DNA from: Streptomyces genisteinicus
GTDB lineage: Bacteria; Actinomycetota; Actinomycetes; Streptomycetales; Streptomycetaceae
Direction of reading: 5' to 3'
NCBI RefSeq assembly: GCF_014489615.1
Contig: NZ_CP060825.1
Coordinates: 4,660,501-4,724,500 of the forward strand
Length of the DNA: 64,000 bases
Shown: in pieces, positions 7,962-16,660 of the stretch
Layout: each line of letters opens with the position of its first letter
How positions within the stretch are numbered: the stretch's first letter is position 1
Translations under genes and position numbers: made by a program
The notes under the pieces: model-generated
Database searches by the model: none
What the model was told of the DNA's origin: nothing
What the model saw: only the letters and a program-made list of their open reading frames with translations

Positions 7962-8903
7962 GTGGGTGGGCAAAACAGGGGCAAACAGCCGAGCATCGCA
8001 CAGCTGCGCGCCTTCACGGCCGTGGCGGAGCATCTGCACTTCAGGGACGCAGCGGCGGCAATCGGGATGAGTCAGCCCGCGCTCTCCGGCGCGGTCTCCG
8101 CGCTGGAGGAGGCACTCGGTGCCCAGCTGCTGGAGCGTACGACACGCAGAGTGCTGCTCTCCCCGGCCGGCGAGCGAATCGCCGTGCGCGCCAAGGCCGT
8201 CCTCGACGCCGTCGGGCTGCTGCTGGAGGAGGCCGAGGCGGTGCGCGCCCCTTTCACCGGCGTCCTGCGCCTCGGGGTGATCCCCACCGTCGCGCCCTAC
8301 CTGCTGCCGACCGTGCTGCGCCTCGTCCACCGGCGCTACCCGGAGCTCGACCTCCAGGTCCACGAGGAGCAGACCTCCTCGCTGCTCGAAGGGCTCACCG
8401 CCGGGCGCTTGGACCTGCTGCTGCTCGCGGTGCCGCTCGGAGTGCCGGGCGTCACCGAACTGCCCCTCTTCGACGAGGACTTCGTGCTGGTCACCCCCGA
8501 GGGTCACGACCTCGGGGGCCGGGACGACCTGCCGCGCGAGGCCCTGCGCGAGCTGCCGCTGCTCCTCCTCGACGAGGGCCACTGCCTGCGCGACCAGGCG
8601 CTCGACGTGTGCCGTGAGGCCGGGCGCGAGGACGGGGCGCCGGTCACCACCACCGCGGCCGGGCTCGCCACCCTGGTGCAGCTCGTGGCCGGGGGCATGG
8701 GCGTGACCCTGCTGCCGCGCACGGCGGTGGACGTGGAGGCGGGCCGGGGCGGGCTGGGCACCGCGCGCTTCGCCGCGCCCGCGCCGTGCCGCCGGATCGC
8801 GCTGGCGATGCGGGCGGGCACGGCGCGGGCCGAGGAGTTCGCCGAGTTCGCGGTGGCCCTGCGGGAGGCGATGCGGGAGCTGCCGGTACGGGTGGCGGAC
8901 TGA
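7962..8903 (+). CDS. oxyR: OxyR, LysR-family peroxide sensor
   Basis: 313 residues from GTG 7962, with GGAGG nine bases upstream. The N-terminal winged HTH is LAQLRAF-type (SIAQLRAFTAVAEHLHFRDAAAAIGMSQPALSGAVSALE). The substrate domain carries C208 and C217 (EGHCLRDQALDVC), spaced exactly like the C199/C208 disulfide pair of E. coli OxyR. It should activate ahpCD upon oxidation. Location and orientation match the known Streptomyces arrangement. Confidence 0.94.
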   Translation: MGGQNRGKQPSIAQLRAFTAVAEHLHFRDAAAAIGMSQPALSGAVSALEEALGAQLLERTTRRVLLSPAGERIAVRAKAVLDAVGLLLEEAEAVRAPFTGVLRLGVIPTVAPYLLPTVLRLVHRRYPELDLQVHEEQTSSLLEGLTAGRLDLLLLAVPLGVPGVTELPLFDEDFVLVTPEGHDLGGRDDLPREALRELPLLLLDEGHCLRDQALDVCREAGREDGAPVTTTAAGLATLVQLVAGGMGVTLLPRTAVDVEAGRGGLGTARFAAPAPCRRIALAMRAGTARAEEFAEFAVALREAMRELPVRVAD

Positions 8904-9018
8904 CGGGACCGGGGCGGACCTGGGCGACGGCACCCGGGGCGGACCGGCGGACCGGGGGTGACCCCGGAGCCCGTCGCGACCGGCCCCCTGGTGCCCGCCC
9001 CCGCGGCGAGCACGCGGG

Positions 9019-11397
9019 CTACTCCGTCCGCAGGCCGTCCGCCCGCATCAGCCGCCACAGGGCCGGCAGCGACAGCAGCGTCACCCCGGCGACCACGCCC
9101 GCACCCGCCCCCGCCAGCGGCACGAACACCCACCAGTCGGACACCGCCTTGCCGGTCATCCGCAGCATCACCGCGCCCAGGGCCAGACCGCCCGCGGTCG
9201 CCACCACCATGCCCAGCGCCACCGGCAGGGCGGTCTGCCACAGCACCGACCAGGCCAGCGTGGCGCGGCGCGTCCCGAAGGCCACCAGCACCGACAGCAG
9301 CCGGCGCCGCTCCCGCAACTGCTCGATCTGCGCCACCACCAGGGACGCGGCGATCAGCGCCAGCGTCCCCGAGGCCCCGGCCAGCAGACCCTTCTGCACA
9401 CTCGCGTACCGCTGGTCCCGGACCGCGTCGGCGGCCTCGCGCACGGCGAGCAGCGGGCTCAGCCGGGCCGCCGTGTTGCGGACGTGCTCGGCCGCGTCCG
9501 GGACCCCCTCGTCGAGGTGCACCTGCGCGATGGTCCGCGCGCCCGGCAGCTCGGCCGGGTCCACCGGAGCCCCGGCGCCCCCCGCGTCGGCCCGGGAGAG
9601 CGCCCCGGGCGTCGCGAAGATGCCGAAGAGCTCCTCGCCGCCCGCGTCCGGCCGGGCCGGTACGGTCGGGCTGCCTGCGGGCAGCGTCCACAGCAGCGGA
9701 CCGGTCTCCCGGTCCCGTTCGAAGGGGTTGTTCAGATCGACCGGCCGGCCCTTGCGGGCGGTGCGGTCGATCCACCGGTTCAGCTCGGCGTCGCCGCGCC
9801 GGTGCACCACGAAGGCGTCGCCCTCCGAGCAGTCGGAGATCTCCGCGAGGCGCCGCAGGGTCGGGCAGGAGGCCACCACGAGCGAGGTCATCGGCCGGGA
9901 CTCGTCCCCGGTGACCGGGCCGGTGCCGACGGCGCTCGCCTCGATCACGGCGGTGGCGTCCCGGACCCCCGGCGTGGCGCGGAACGCCTTCTCCGCCTCC
10001 GGCGCGAGGTCCGGGGCCGCGTACTCGGCCAGGACGCTCATCCGCCCCGCCCAGGACGAGTGGGAGATCAGCCGGGCGAAGTCGGCGTGCATGCCCGCGA
10101 AGAGCATCTGGAGCGCGATCGCCCCGGCGACCGCGACCGTGATGCCGCTCACCGCCCGCGCCGCCGCGCCGCCGCCGAGCTGGAGCCGCCGCACGGCGAG
10201 CTGCCACGGCAGCGGACCGGCGCCGCCGAGCCGCCGCACGACGGCGTCGACCAGCCAGGGCAGCAGCGTGGAGAGACCCAGCAGCACCAGGATGGCGCCC
10301 GCCGCGACGGGGAAGGTGTCCACCGCCCCGCCGGGCGTCACCCGGCCGATCGCCAGCAGCACCCCGACGCCCGCGAGGGGCATCGCCAGCCGCCACCACA
10401 GCCGCCGCCGGACCGGCGCGGTCTCCCGGACGACGCCCAGCGGTTCGACCGTCACCGCGCGCATGGCGACCAGCGTCGTCACCACCGCGCACAGCGGCAC
10501 GGCGGCCAGCACCAGGGCGCCCGCCCACGGCGCCGGGACCACGTCGTGCGGGAAGGCCCCCAGGTCCCACAGCCGCACCGAACCGGCGAACAGCCGGCTC
10601 ACCGCGAACACCCCGGCGCCCACGGCCAGCCCGAGCAGCGAGCCGAGCAGCGCCTCCCCGGCCGCGATCCGGCGGGTGGCGCGGACGTCGGCGCCGGTCA
10701 GGCGCAGCGCCGCGAGCCGCTGGTCGCGGCGCTCGCCGCCGAAGCGCGCCGCGGTCGCGAGGAAGACGGCCACCGGGACCAGCAGCACCACGCAGATCAG
10801 CACGATCAGCACGAGGAGCGGGGCGTCGACCGGGTCGTGCGGCCGGCCCGTGCCGTAACCGGCCGTCCGGGAGCCGCCGTTGGCCGTCGTCAGGGTGTCA
10901 CTGCCGGCGTAGTAGCGCAGATCGCCGGGGTCGTGCAGGCCCTCGTCGCCGATCGTGCCCGCCACCCGGGCGCCGAGACGTTCCTTCAGCAGCGCGCCGC
11001 CGTCGGACGCGAGCAGCTCGCCGAGTGCGGGGGAGACGAACATCTCGCCCTCGGCGGGCATCCGTTCCAGGCCCGGCGGCAGCACCGGGCGGCGGCCGTC
11101 GGCGCGCAGCAGCTCCCCGGCGACGGGGTCGCCCCGGTACTCGGTGCCGGTCTCCAGATGGACCACGGTCCGGTCCGAGCGCTGCACGGGCTCCGTGCTG
11201 TACCAGTCGGAGGCCGTCCGCGCCGCCTCCCGGGCCTCCCGGGCCGCCATGATGTGCGGGACGGAGGCGGCGAGGAGCAGCAGCGCGACACCGAGGCCGG
11301 TGCCGAGGGCGGTCAGCGCGGTACGGGTCAGTCCCTCGCGTCCGCCGCCGAGCGCGAACCGGGCGCCGAGGGCGAGTTCGTGGAGCAGCCGCCTCAC
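9019..11397 (-). CDS. ABC transporter permease, FtsX/MacB-like, double-domain
   Basis: 792 residues from GTG 11397, which overlaps the stop of the ATPase gene (GTGA). One N-terminal helix (TALTALGTGLGVALLLLAASV) is followed by a large extracytoplasmic domain, an FtsX-type helix bundle, a second extracytoplasmic region with two cysteines (ASCPTLRRLAEISDCSEG) and a second bundle ending at LMRADGLRTE. Such proteins are mechanotransmitting exporters that push lipids, peptides or antibiotics outward. Co-transcription with an ATPase and a PadR repressor points to a drug- or stress-inducible efflux or bacitracin-type resistance role. Confidence 0.88.
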   Translation of the reverse strand: MRRLLHELALGARFALGGGREGLTRTALTALGTGLGVALLLLAASVPHIMAAREAREAARTASDWYSTEPVQRSDRTVVHLETGTEYRGDPVAGELLRADGRRPVLPPGLERMPAEGEMFVSPALGELLASDGGALLKERLGARVAGTIGDEGLHDPGDLRYYAGSDTLTTANGGSRTAGYGTGRPHDPVDAPLLVLIVLICVVLLVPVAVFLATAARFGGERRDQRLAALRLTGADVRATRRIAAGEALLGSLLGLAVGAGVFAVSRLFAGSVRLWDLGAFPHDVVPAPWAGALVLAAVPLCAVVTTLVAMRAVTVEPLGVVRETAPVRRRLWWRLAMPLAGVGVLLAIGRVTPGGAVDTFPVAAGAILVLLGLSTLLPWLVDAVVRRLGGAGPLPWQLAVRRLQLGGGAAARAVSGITVAVAGAIALQMLFAGMHADFARLISHSSWAGRMSVLAEYAAPDLAPEAEKAFRATPGVRDATAVIEASAVGTGPVTGDESRPMTSLVVASCPTLRRLAEISDCSEGDAFVVHRRGDAELNRWIDRTARKGRPVDLNNPFERDRETGPLLWTLPAGSPTVPARPDAGGEELFGIFATPGALSRADAGGAGAPVDPAELPGARTIAQVHLDEGVPDAAEHVRNTAARLSPLLAVREAADAVRDQRYASVQKGLLAGASGTLALIAASLVVAQIEQLRERRRLLSVLVAFGTRRATLAWSVLWQTALPVALGMVVATAGGLALGAVMLRMTGKAVSDWWVFVPLAGAGAGVVAGVTLLSLPALWRLMRADGLRTE

Positions 11398-12080
11398 CGG
11401 GAGAACTCCGGGTCGCGGGTGCGGCCGTCGCGTACGACGACCTCGCGGTCGGACCAGGCGGCGACCCGTGCCTCGTGGGTGACCAGCACGACCGCGGTGT
11501 TCCGTTCGCGCGCCGCCGCGGTCAGCAGCTCCATCACCCGCTCGCCGTTGAGGGAGTCCAGTGCGCCGGTCGGCTCGTCGGCGAAGAGCACCCGCGGCGA
11601 GGTGACCAGCGCCCGGGCGACCGCGACCCGCTGGCCCTGGCCGCCGGAGATCTCCCCGGGCCGCTTGCGGGCCAGCTCGCCGGTCTCCAGGCGTTCCAGC
11701 CACTCGCCGGCCGTCTTCTCGGCCTCCTTGCGCCGGGCCCCGCCGAGCCGCAGCGGCAGGGCCACGTTCTCCACGCAGGTCAGCTCCGGGACCAGGCGGC
11801 CGAACTGGAAGACGAACCCGAAGTCGGTGCGCCGCAGCGCGCTGCGGCCGTCGTCGCCCAGGCCGGCCAGGTCGCGCCCGTCGTAGCGGACGGAGCCCGT
11901 GTCCGGCGCCACGATCCCGGCCAGGCAGTGCAGCAGGGTCGACTTCCCGGAGCCCGACGGCCCCATGACGGCGACGACCTCGCCGGCGTGCACGGAGAAC
12001 GAGGCGCCGGTGAGGGCGGGGGTGGAGCCGAACGACTTGTGCAGGTCCTCGGCGGCCAGCAGGGAACCCTCGGGGATCAC
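11394..12080 (-). CDS. ABC transporter ATP-binding protein (LolD/MacB type)
   Basis: 228 residues. GTG 12080 overlaps the PadR stop by four bases. Walker A is GPSGSGKST, the signature ISGGQGQRVAVARAL, Walker B VLFADEPTGALDS and the switch His is in VTHEARVAAWSDR. The LDSLNGERVMELL region is typical of LolD/MacB ATPases. It powers the FtsX-type permease encoded next. PadR, ATPase and permease are linked by GTGA overlaps, so they are expressed together. Confidence 0.93.
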   Translation of the reverse strand: MIPEGSLLAAEDLHKSFGSTPALTGASFSVHAGEVVAVMGPSGSGKSTLLHCLAGIVAPDTGSVRYDGRDLAGLGDDGRSALRRTDFGFVFQFGRLVPELTCVENVALPLRLGGARRKEAEKTAGEWLERLETGELARKRPGEISGGQGQRVAVARALVTSPRVLFADEPTGALDSLNGERVMELLTAAARERNTAVVLVTHEARVAAWSDREVVVRDGRTRDPEFSR

Positions 12081-12601
12081 GCGCGCACCTCTGCGGCGAG
12101 GCGGTCCAGTCGCGCGGCGGTCAGTTCCAGCCAGCGCAGGTCCGCTTCGAGGTGGAAGAGCGCGTGGTCGCAGATGAGCTGGTCCGCGAGGTCGCCGCGG
12201 CGCTTGCGGTCGGTGAGGATCCGCATCAGCCGCAGATGCTCGGCCCGCTGGGTGTCGAGCAGCCCGGCCGCGCTGCGCCCGGTGAGCAGGGCGAGGACGA
12301 CCTTGGTGTAGAGGGTGGACTGGAGGTACGGCTCGGGCTTCTCCGGTTCGGCGAGCCACCGGGACACATCGGTGATCCCCGCCTCGGTGATGGCGTACCG
12401 CTTGCGTTCGGGACCGCCGCCCGCCTCCACTCCGTCGACCTCGACGAGGCCGTTCTTCAGGAGCCGGGACATGGTGGAGTACACCTGTCCGTAGTGCAGC
12501 GGCCGGTCCTGCCCGAAGCGCTCGTCGAAGGCGCGCTTGAGGTCGTAGCCGTGCCGGGGGCCGGATTCGAGGAGGCCGAGGAGAGTGTGACCGATGGACA
12601 T
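12077..12601 (-). CDS. PadR-family transcriptional regulator
   Basis: 174 residues from ATG 12601 (MSIGHTLLGLLESGPRHGYDLKRAF). The PadR winged HTH spans residues ~1-90 (HYGQVYSTMSRLLKNGLVEV) and is followed by the helical C-terminal dimerisation domain (LYTKVVLALLTGRSAAGLL to LDRLAAEVRA). An upstream ATG at 12616 lies inside the inverted-repeat operator, so the internal start is preferred. PadR proteins repress their own operon and release on ligand binding; here the operon includes the ABC exporter. Confidence 0.9.
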   Translation of the reverse strand: MSIGHTLLGLLESGPRHGYDLKRAFDERFGQDRPLHYGQVYSTMSRLLKNGLVEVDGVEAGGGPERKRYAITEAGITDVSRWLAEPEKPEPYLQSTLYTKVVLALLTGRSAAGLLDTQRAEHLRLMRILTDRKRRGDLADQLICDHALFHLEADLRWLELTAARLDRLAAEVRA

Positions 12602-12610
12602 GGCGTCACT

Positions 12611-12639
12611 GTACATCGGGTGTATACGCGCGATGTATA
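12611..12639. promoter_or_regulatory. Probable PadR operator overlapping the promoter
   Basis: Arms TACATCG (12612-12618) and CGATGTA (12631-12637) form a perfect inverted repeat around a central GTATAC palindrome (12622-12627). It sits directly upstream of the PadR start and overlaps its presumed promoter, as expected for autorepression. Confidence 0.65.
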
Positions 12640-12679
12640 GAGGGTGGGGGCCGCCGTCCGGCGACCCCCGTCCCGTGTC

Positions 12680-12979
12680 CTACGCGCGCCCGGCCGGACC
12701 CGGGTCCGGCCCCCGCTCCGGTCCCGCCTCCCCTGCTCCGGGGTCCGCGGCCGGCTCCGCCCCGGCCGGCGGCCTGCGCGGCGGGCGCCCCCTGCGGGCC
12801 TGCGGCGCCACGCCTCCCGGCAGCCGTCCCGCGTCGCCGAGCGCCCTGCGCAGCAGGAACTCGATCTGGGCGTTGGTGCTGCGCAGTTCGTCCCCGGCCC
12901 AGCGGGCCAGCGCCTCGTACACCGCGGGGTCGAGCCGCAGCAGTACCTGCTTGCGGTCCCCCGGGGGCGGCGGCGTCAC
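12680..12979 (-). CDS. Ribbon-helix-helix-like DNA-binding protein paired with SPFH gene
   Basis: 99 residues from GTG 12979, overlapping the SPFH stop (GTGA). Residues ~8-52 (RKQVLLRLDPAVYEALARWAGDELRSTNAQIEFLLRRAL) fit an Arc/MetJ-type ribbon-helix-helix: a beta strand, then two helices with the STNAQIE dimer segment. The C-terminal half is a low-complexity Arg/Pro/Gly/Ala tail. It may autoregulate the SPFH operon through the palindrome at 14004-14013; this is inference. Confidence 0.78.
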   Translation of the reverse strand: MTPPPPGDRKQVLLRLDPAVYEALARWAGDELRSTNAQIEFLLRRALGDAGRLPGGVAPQARRGRPPRRPPAGAEPAADPGAGEAGPERGPDPGPAGRA

Positions 12980-13941
12980 TGGTACAGCGAGCCCGTGTTG
13001 AGGACCGGCTGCGCCGCCCGGTCGCCGCACAGGACGACCATGAGGTTGGAGACCATGGCGGCCTTGCGCTCGGAGTCCAGTTCCACGATGTCCCGCTCGG
13101 TGAGCCGGTCCAGGGCCGCCTCGACCATGCCGACCGCGCCGTCGACGATCTGCCGGCGCGCGGCGACCACGGCGCCGGCCTGCTGGCGCTGGAGCATGGC
13201 GGAGGCGATCTCCGGCGCGTAGGCGAGGTGGGTGAAGCGGGACTCGATGATGTCGACCCCGGCCGCGTCGACCCGGGCGCGCAGCTCGTCGGCGAGCTTC
13301 TCGGTGATCTCCTCGGCGTTGCCCCGCAGGGAGAGCCCGTCCTCGTCGTGCGCGTCGTAGGGGTACTCGATGGCGATGTGCCGCACCGCGGCCTCGGTCT
13401 GCGTGGAGACGAACTCCAGGAAGTCGTCCACCTCGAACATCGCCTGGGCGGTGTCGTCGACCTTCCAGACCACGACCGCCGCCAGCTCGATCGGGTTGCC
13501 GTAGGCGTCGTTGACCTTGAGGACGGCCGTCTCGTGGTTCCGTACGCGGGTGGAGATCTTGGCGCGGGTGGTGAGCGGGTTCACCCAGCGCAGGCCGTCC
13601 GTGCGGATGGTGCCCCGGTAGCGGCCGAAGAGCTGGACGACCCGGGCCTCGCCGGGGGCGACCATGTTCAGCCCGCACATGGCGAAGAGCGCGGCGAGTC
13701 CGACGAGGACGCCGCCCGTGATCATCAGAGCCTTGGCGCCGCCCGAGTCCACCCCGGTCGCCCCGATGGCCAGCCCGGCGCCCGCCGCGAGGCCGACCAG
13801 TCCGAGCAGCAGGGCGAGTCCGCCGCCGATGCTGTGGGCCGGGGTCTCGCGCACCCGGGGCGCCGGCATCTGGGGCACGTCGGGTGCGGCCGTCTCCGCG
13901 GCCGCCCTCGTGTCCGTCGTCTCCGAGCCGTGTGCAGGCAT
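12976..13941 (-). CDS. SPFH/band 7 (stomatin-prohibitin family) membrane protein
   Basis: 321 residues. Two N-terminal hydrophobic helices (IGGGLALLLGLVGLAAGAGLAIG and ALMITGGVLVGLAALFAMCGL) are followed by the SPFH domain (NMVAPGEARVVQLFGRYRGTIRTDGLRWVNPL onwards) and a helical coiled region with ERDIVELDSERKAAMVSNLMVVL. ATG 13941 follows GGGGAG. Bacterial SPFH proteins organise membrane microdomains or chaperone membrane proteins. It is translationally coupled to the small RHH protein. Confidence 0.9.
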   Translation of the reverse strand: MPAHGSETTDTRAAAETAAPDVPQMPAPRVRETPAHSIGGGLALLLGLVGLAAGAGLAIGATGVDSGGAKALMITGGVLVGLAALFAMCGLNMVAPGEARVVQLFGRYRGTIRTDGLRWVNPLTTRAKISTRVRNHETAVLKVNDAYGNPIELAAVVVWKVDDTAQAMFEVDDFLEFVSTQTEAAVRHIAIEYPYDAHDEDGLSLRGNAEEITEKLADELRARVDAAGVDIIESRFTHLAYAPEIASAMLQRQQAGAVVAARRQIVDGAVGMVEAALDRLTERDIVELDSERKAAMVSNLMVVLCGDRAAQPVLNTGSLYQ

Positions 13942-14310
13942 GGTCCACTCCCCGTTTCCGTGCCGGCGGACCCGGTTCGCCCCGGATCCGTCTGTCTAGC
14001 AAAGTGATATCACATTAGCGCATGCCGCAACCCTTCGAGCCCGTGGGGAGTCGGTTCCTTCGGGAGGGGGTGCTGATTCTCACGTCCGGAAAAGGTCGGA
14101 TCGAGGCCCCTTTGCCCGGACTGACGGTGTTACCTTTCTGAGCTGATTCCGGCCCGCCGCCGGCGAGGCCACCGGACGACGGCCCGCCGGGACGCGGGGG
14201 CCACCGGCGACCGGCCCGCCACGACGCGGGGCCGGCGAGGAACGGCGGCCCGCCGACCGGCGGGGCCGCCGGCGGACGACGTGACGACGGAAGAGCGGAG
14301 CTGCGAAGCG
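13942..14310. promoter_or_regulatory. Divergent promoter region SPFH / PBP with palindrome
   Basis: 370 bp. The perfect 10-bp palindrome GTGATATCAC lies at 14004-14013 within an unusually AT-rich stretch (AAAGTGATATCACATTAG), 60 bp upstream of the SPFH start. It is a strong operator candidate. On the PBP side, TACCTT (near 14131) could be a -10 box. A GC-rich segment (14146-14280) repeats GGCCCGCC-type words but shows no gene. Confidence 0.55.
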
Positions 14311-16539
14311 ATGGGCCGAGCGGATGAGCGACAGGCTCGGCAGCGCGGTGCGCGCCGGGCGGGGGAGTCCGGGCGCACGGGCATACGCCGGTTCTTCACG
14401 TGGCGGAAGCTGCTGGGGACGTTCCTCGGCTTCTGCCTGCTGGTCATGGGGGCCTTCTTCGTGGTCTACCTCATGGTCCCGGTGCCCGCGGCCAACGCCG
14501 AGGCCGAGATGCAGAGCAACGTCTACAAGTACAGCGACGGCACCGTCCTCGCCCGCACGGGCAAGGTGAACCGGGAGATCGTCGGCCTGGAGGAGATCCC
14601 GAAGGACGTGCAGTACACGTTCGTCGCGGCCGAGAACAAGACCTTCTTCGAGGACTCCGGCGTCGACCTCAAGGGCACCCTCCGCGGCGTGAAGAACACC
14701 CTGACCGGCAAGGGCAAGCAGGGCGGTTCCACGATCACCCAGCAGTACGTGAAGAACTACTACCTGGACCAGGACCAGACGGTCACCCGCAAGCTCAAGG
14801 AGCTGGTGATCTCGCTCAAGGTGGATCAGAAGAAGGAGAAGAGCGAGATCCTCGCCGGGTACATCAACACCAGCTACTACGGCCGCAACGCGCACGGCAT
14901 ACAGGCCGCCGCGCAGGCGTACTACGGCGTGGACGCCGAGAAGCTGGACGTCGCCCAGGGCGCCTACCTCGCCGCGCTGCTCCAGGCCCCGAGCCAGTAC
15001 GACTGGTCCTCCGCCTCCGAGACGGGCCGCAAGCTGGTCACCGACCGCTGGAACTACGTGCTCGACAACATGGTCGAGGAGGGCTGGCTCGACGCCGGTG
15101 AGCGCGCGGGCCTGAAGTTCCCCGTCCCGAAGGCGCCGAAGCCCGCGCCCGGCATGGAGGGCCAGACCGGCTACCTCGTCGAGGCGGCCAACAGCGAGCT
15201 CGCCCGCCAGGGGCTCGACGAGGAGGACCTGAGGGCCGGCGGCTGGACGATCACGCTCAACGTGGACCGCAAGAAGCAGCGCGAGCTGGAGGAGGCGGTC
15301 AAGGACCAGCTGGAAGAGAAGCTCGACCGGGAGGGCAGCAAGGTCGACGCCACCGTGCAGGCCGGCGCCACCTCCGTCGACCCGAGGACGGGCAAGGTCG
15401 TCGCCCTGTACGGCGGCACCGACGCCACCCAGCACTGGCTGTCCAACGCGACCCGCCGCGACTACCAGCCCGCCTCGACGTTCAAGCCCGTCGTCTTCGC
15501 GTCCGCGCTGGAGAACGAGTCCCGCACCCAGGACGGCGACCCGATCGGCCTGAACACCGTCTACGACGGCACCAGCAAGCGCCCCGTGCAGGGCAGCGAC
15601 ACCCCCTTCGCCCCGCAGAACGACCTGGGCCGCAGCTACGGGCCCGTCTCCGTGCAGACCGCGCTGAACCGCTCGATCAACTCCGCCTTCGCGCAGATGG
15701 CCGTCGACGTCGGCCTGGACCGGGTCAAGGAGACGGCCCTGGAGCTGGGTGTGCCGGACGTCAACTTCCCCGAGCGGCCCGCCGTGTCGCTCGGCACCAT
15801 GGGCGCCTCGACCTGGGACATGGCGGGCGTGTACGCCACGCTCGACAACCACGGCAAGAAGGTCACGCCCACGATCGTCGCCAAGGCCGAGCACAAGGAC
15901 CGCACGGTCGAGTCGCCCGATCCGATCGGCGGCTCCGTCATCAGCCGGGAGACGGCCGACACCGTGACCGCCGGCCTGACCGGCGTGGTGGCCCAGGGCT
16001 CCGGCGTCGCCGCGAAGTCGAACGCCTACGAGGCCGCCGGCAAGACCGGCACCTCCGAGAAGAACCGGTCCGCCTGGTTCGCCGGCTACACGCCCGAACT
16101 GACCACCGTCGTCGCCCTGTTCGGCGAGTCCACCGCGGAGGGCGGCGGGCAGGTCTCGCTCACCGGCACCGCCAACTCCGGCCGGGCCAACGGCGGCGGC
16201 TTCCCGGCCAGGATCTGGGGCGACTACACGCTGGACGCCCTGAACGGCGGCTCGGACGCCTCCTTCGACCTCGATGTCGCCGAGCCGGCGAGCCCCGAGC
16301 CCGACCCGGACCCGACGCCTTCCGAGACGGAGTCCGAGGACCCGGACCCGACGCCGTCGAAGACCGAGACGGAGACCCGGGACCCGGACCCGACGCCCTC
16401 GCAGACCGAGACCCGGGACCCGGACCCGACGCCGTCCGAGACCCAGCGTCCGGACCCGACGCCCAGCGGGGGCGTCACCTTCTCCCCGCCGGTCGAACCC
16501 GACGACGGCAGCGGCGAGCGGCTCCGGCCGCAGGACTGA
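14311..16539 (+). CDS. Class A penicillin-binding protein (transglycosylase/transpeptidase)
   Basis: 742 residues from ATG 14311. A short basic cytoplasmic tail and one helix (LLGTFLGFCLLVMGAFFVVYLMV) precede the GT51 domain, with catalytic Glu108 in VAAENKTFFED, GGSTITQQYVKN, and RKLKELVISLKV. The transpeptidase domain has S389-TFK, S455-IN and K578-TGTS, all intact. It polymerises and crosslinks peptidoglycan outside the membrane. The C-terminus is an extended Pro/Asp/Thr-rich repeat tail of ~75 residues. GTG 14281 is an alternative start. It ends at a shared terminator with the convergent catalase gene. Confidence 0.93.
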   Translation: MGRADERQARQRGARRAGESGRTGIRRFFTWRKLLGTFLGFCLLVMGAFFVVYLMVPVPAANAEAEMQSNVYKYSDGTVLARTGKVNREIVGLEEIPKDVQYTFVAAENKTFFEDSGVDLKGTLRGVKNTLTGKGKQGGSTITQQYVKNYYLDQDQTVTRKLKELVISLKVDQKKEKSEILAGYINTSYYGRNAHGIQAAAQAYYGVDAEKLDVAQGAYLAALLQAPSQYDWSSASETGRKLVTDRWNYVLDNMVEEGWLDAGERAGLKFPVPKAPKPAPGMEGQTGYLVEAANSELARQGLDEEDLRAGGWTITLNVDRKKQRELEEAVKDQLEEKLDREGSKVDATVQAGATSVDPRTGKVVALYGGTDATQHWLSNATRRDYQPASTFKPVVFASALENESRTQDGDPIGLNTVYDGTSKRPVQGSDTPFAPQNDLGRSYGPVSVQTALNRSINSAFAQMAVDVGLDRVKETALELGVPDVNFPERPAVSLGTMGASTWDMAGVYATLDNHGKKVTPTIVAKAEHKDRTVESPDPIGGSVISRETADTVTAGLTGVVAQGSGVAAKSNAYEAAGKTGTSEKNRSAWFAGYTPELTTVVALFGESTAEGGGQVSLTGTANSGRANGGGFPARIWGDYTLDALNGGSDASFDLDVAEPASPEPDPDPTPSETESEDPDPTPSKTETETRDPDPTPSQTETRDPDPTPSETQRPDPTPSGGVTFSPPVEPDDGSGERLRPQD
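16302..16467 (+). repeat. DPDPTPS-encoding tandem repeats in PBP tail
   Basis: Five imperfect copies encode DPDPTPS(E/K/Q)TE-type units of variable length (10-14 residues). The same CCGGACCCGACGCC DNA word recurs, so the tail is prone to length change. Confidence 0.85.
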
Positions 16540-16604
16540 GAAGCGCCGGGAGGCGCGGGGACCGGGGCCACGCCGCCCCGGGACCGCGCGCCGCGGGCAG
16601 ACGT

Positions 16605-16646
16605 ACGGGAGCGCCCCGGAACCGCACGGTTCCGGGGTGCTCCCGT
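16605..16646. terminator. Bidirectional terminator (PBP / catalase)
   Basis: Arms of 19 bp (16605-16623 and 16628-16646) with a single G-T mismatch and the loop GCAC, between two convergent stop codons. Confidence 0.9.
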
Positions 16647-16660
16647 GTGTCCGGCCGGCG

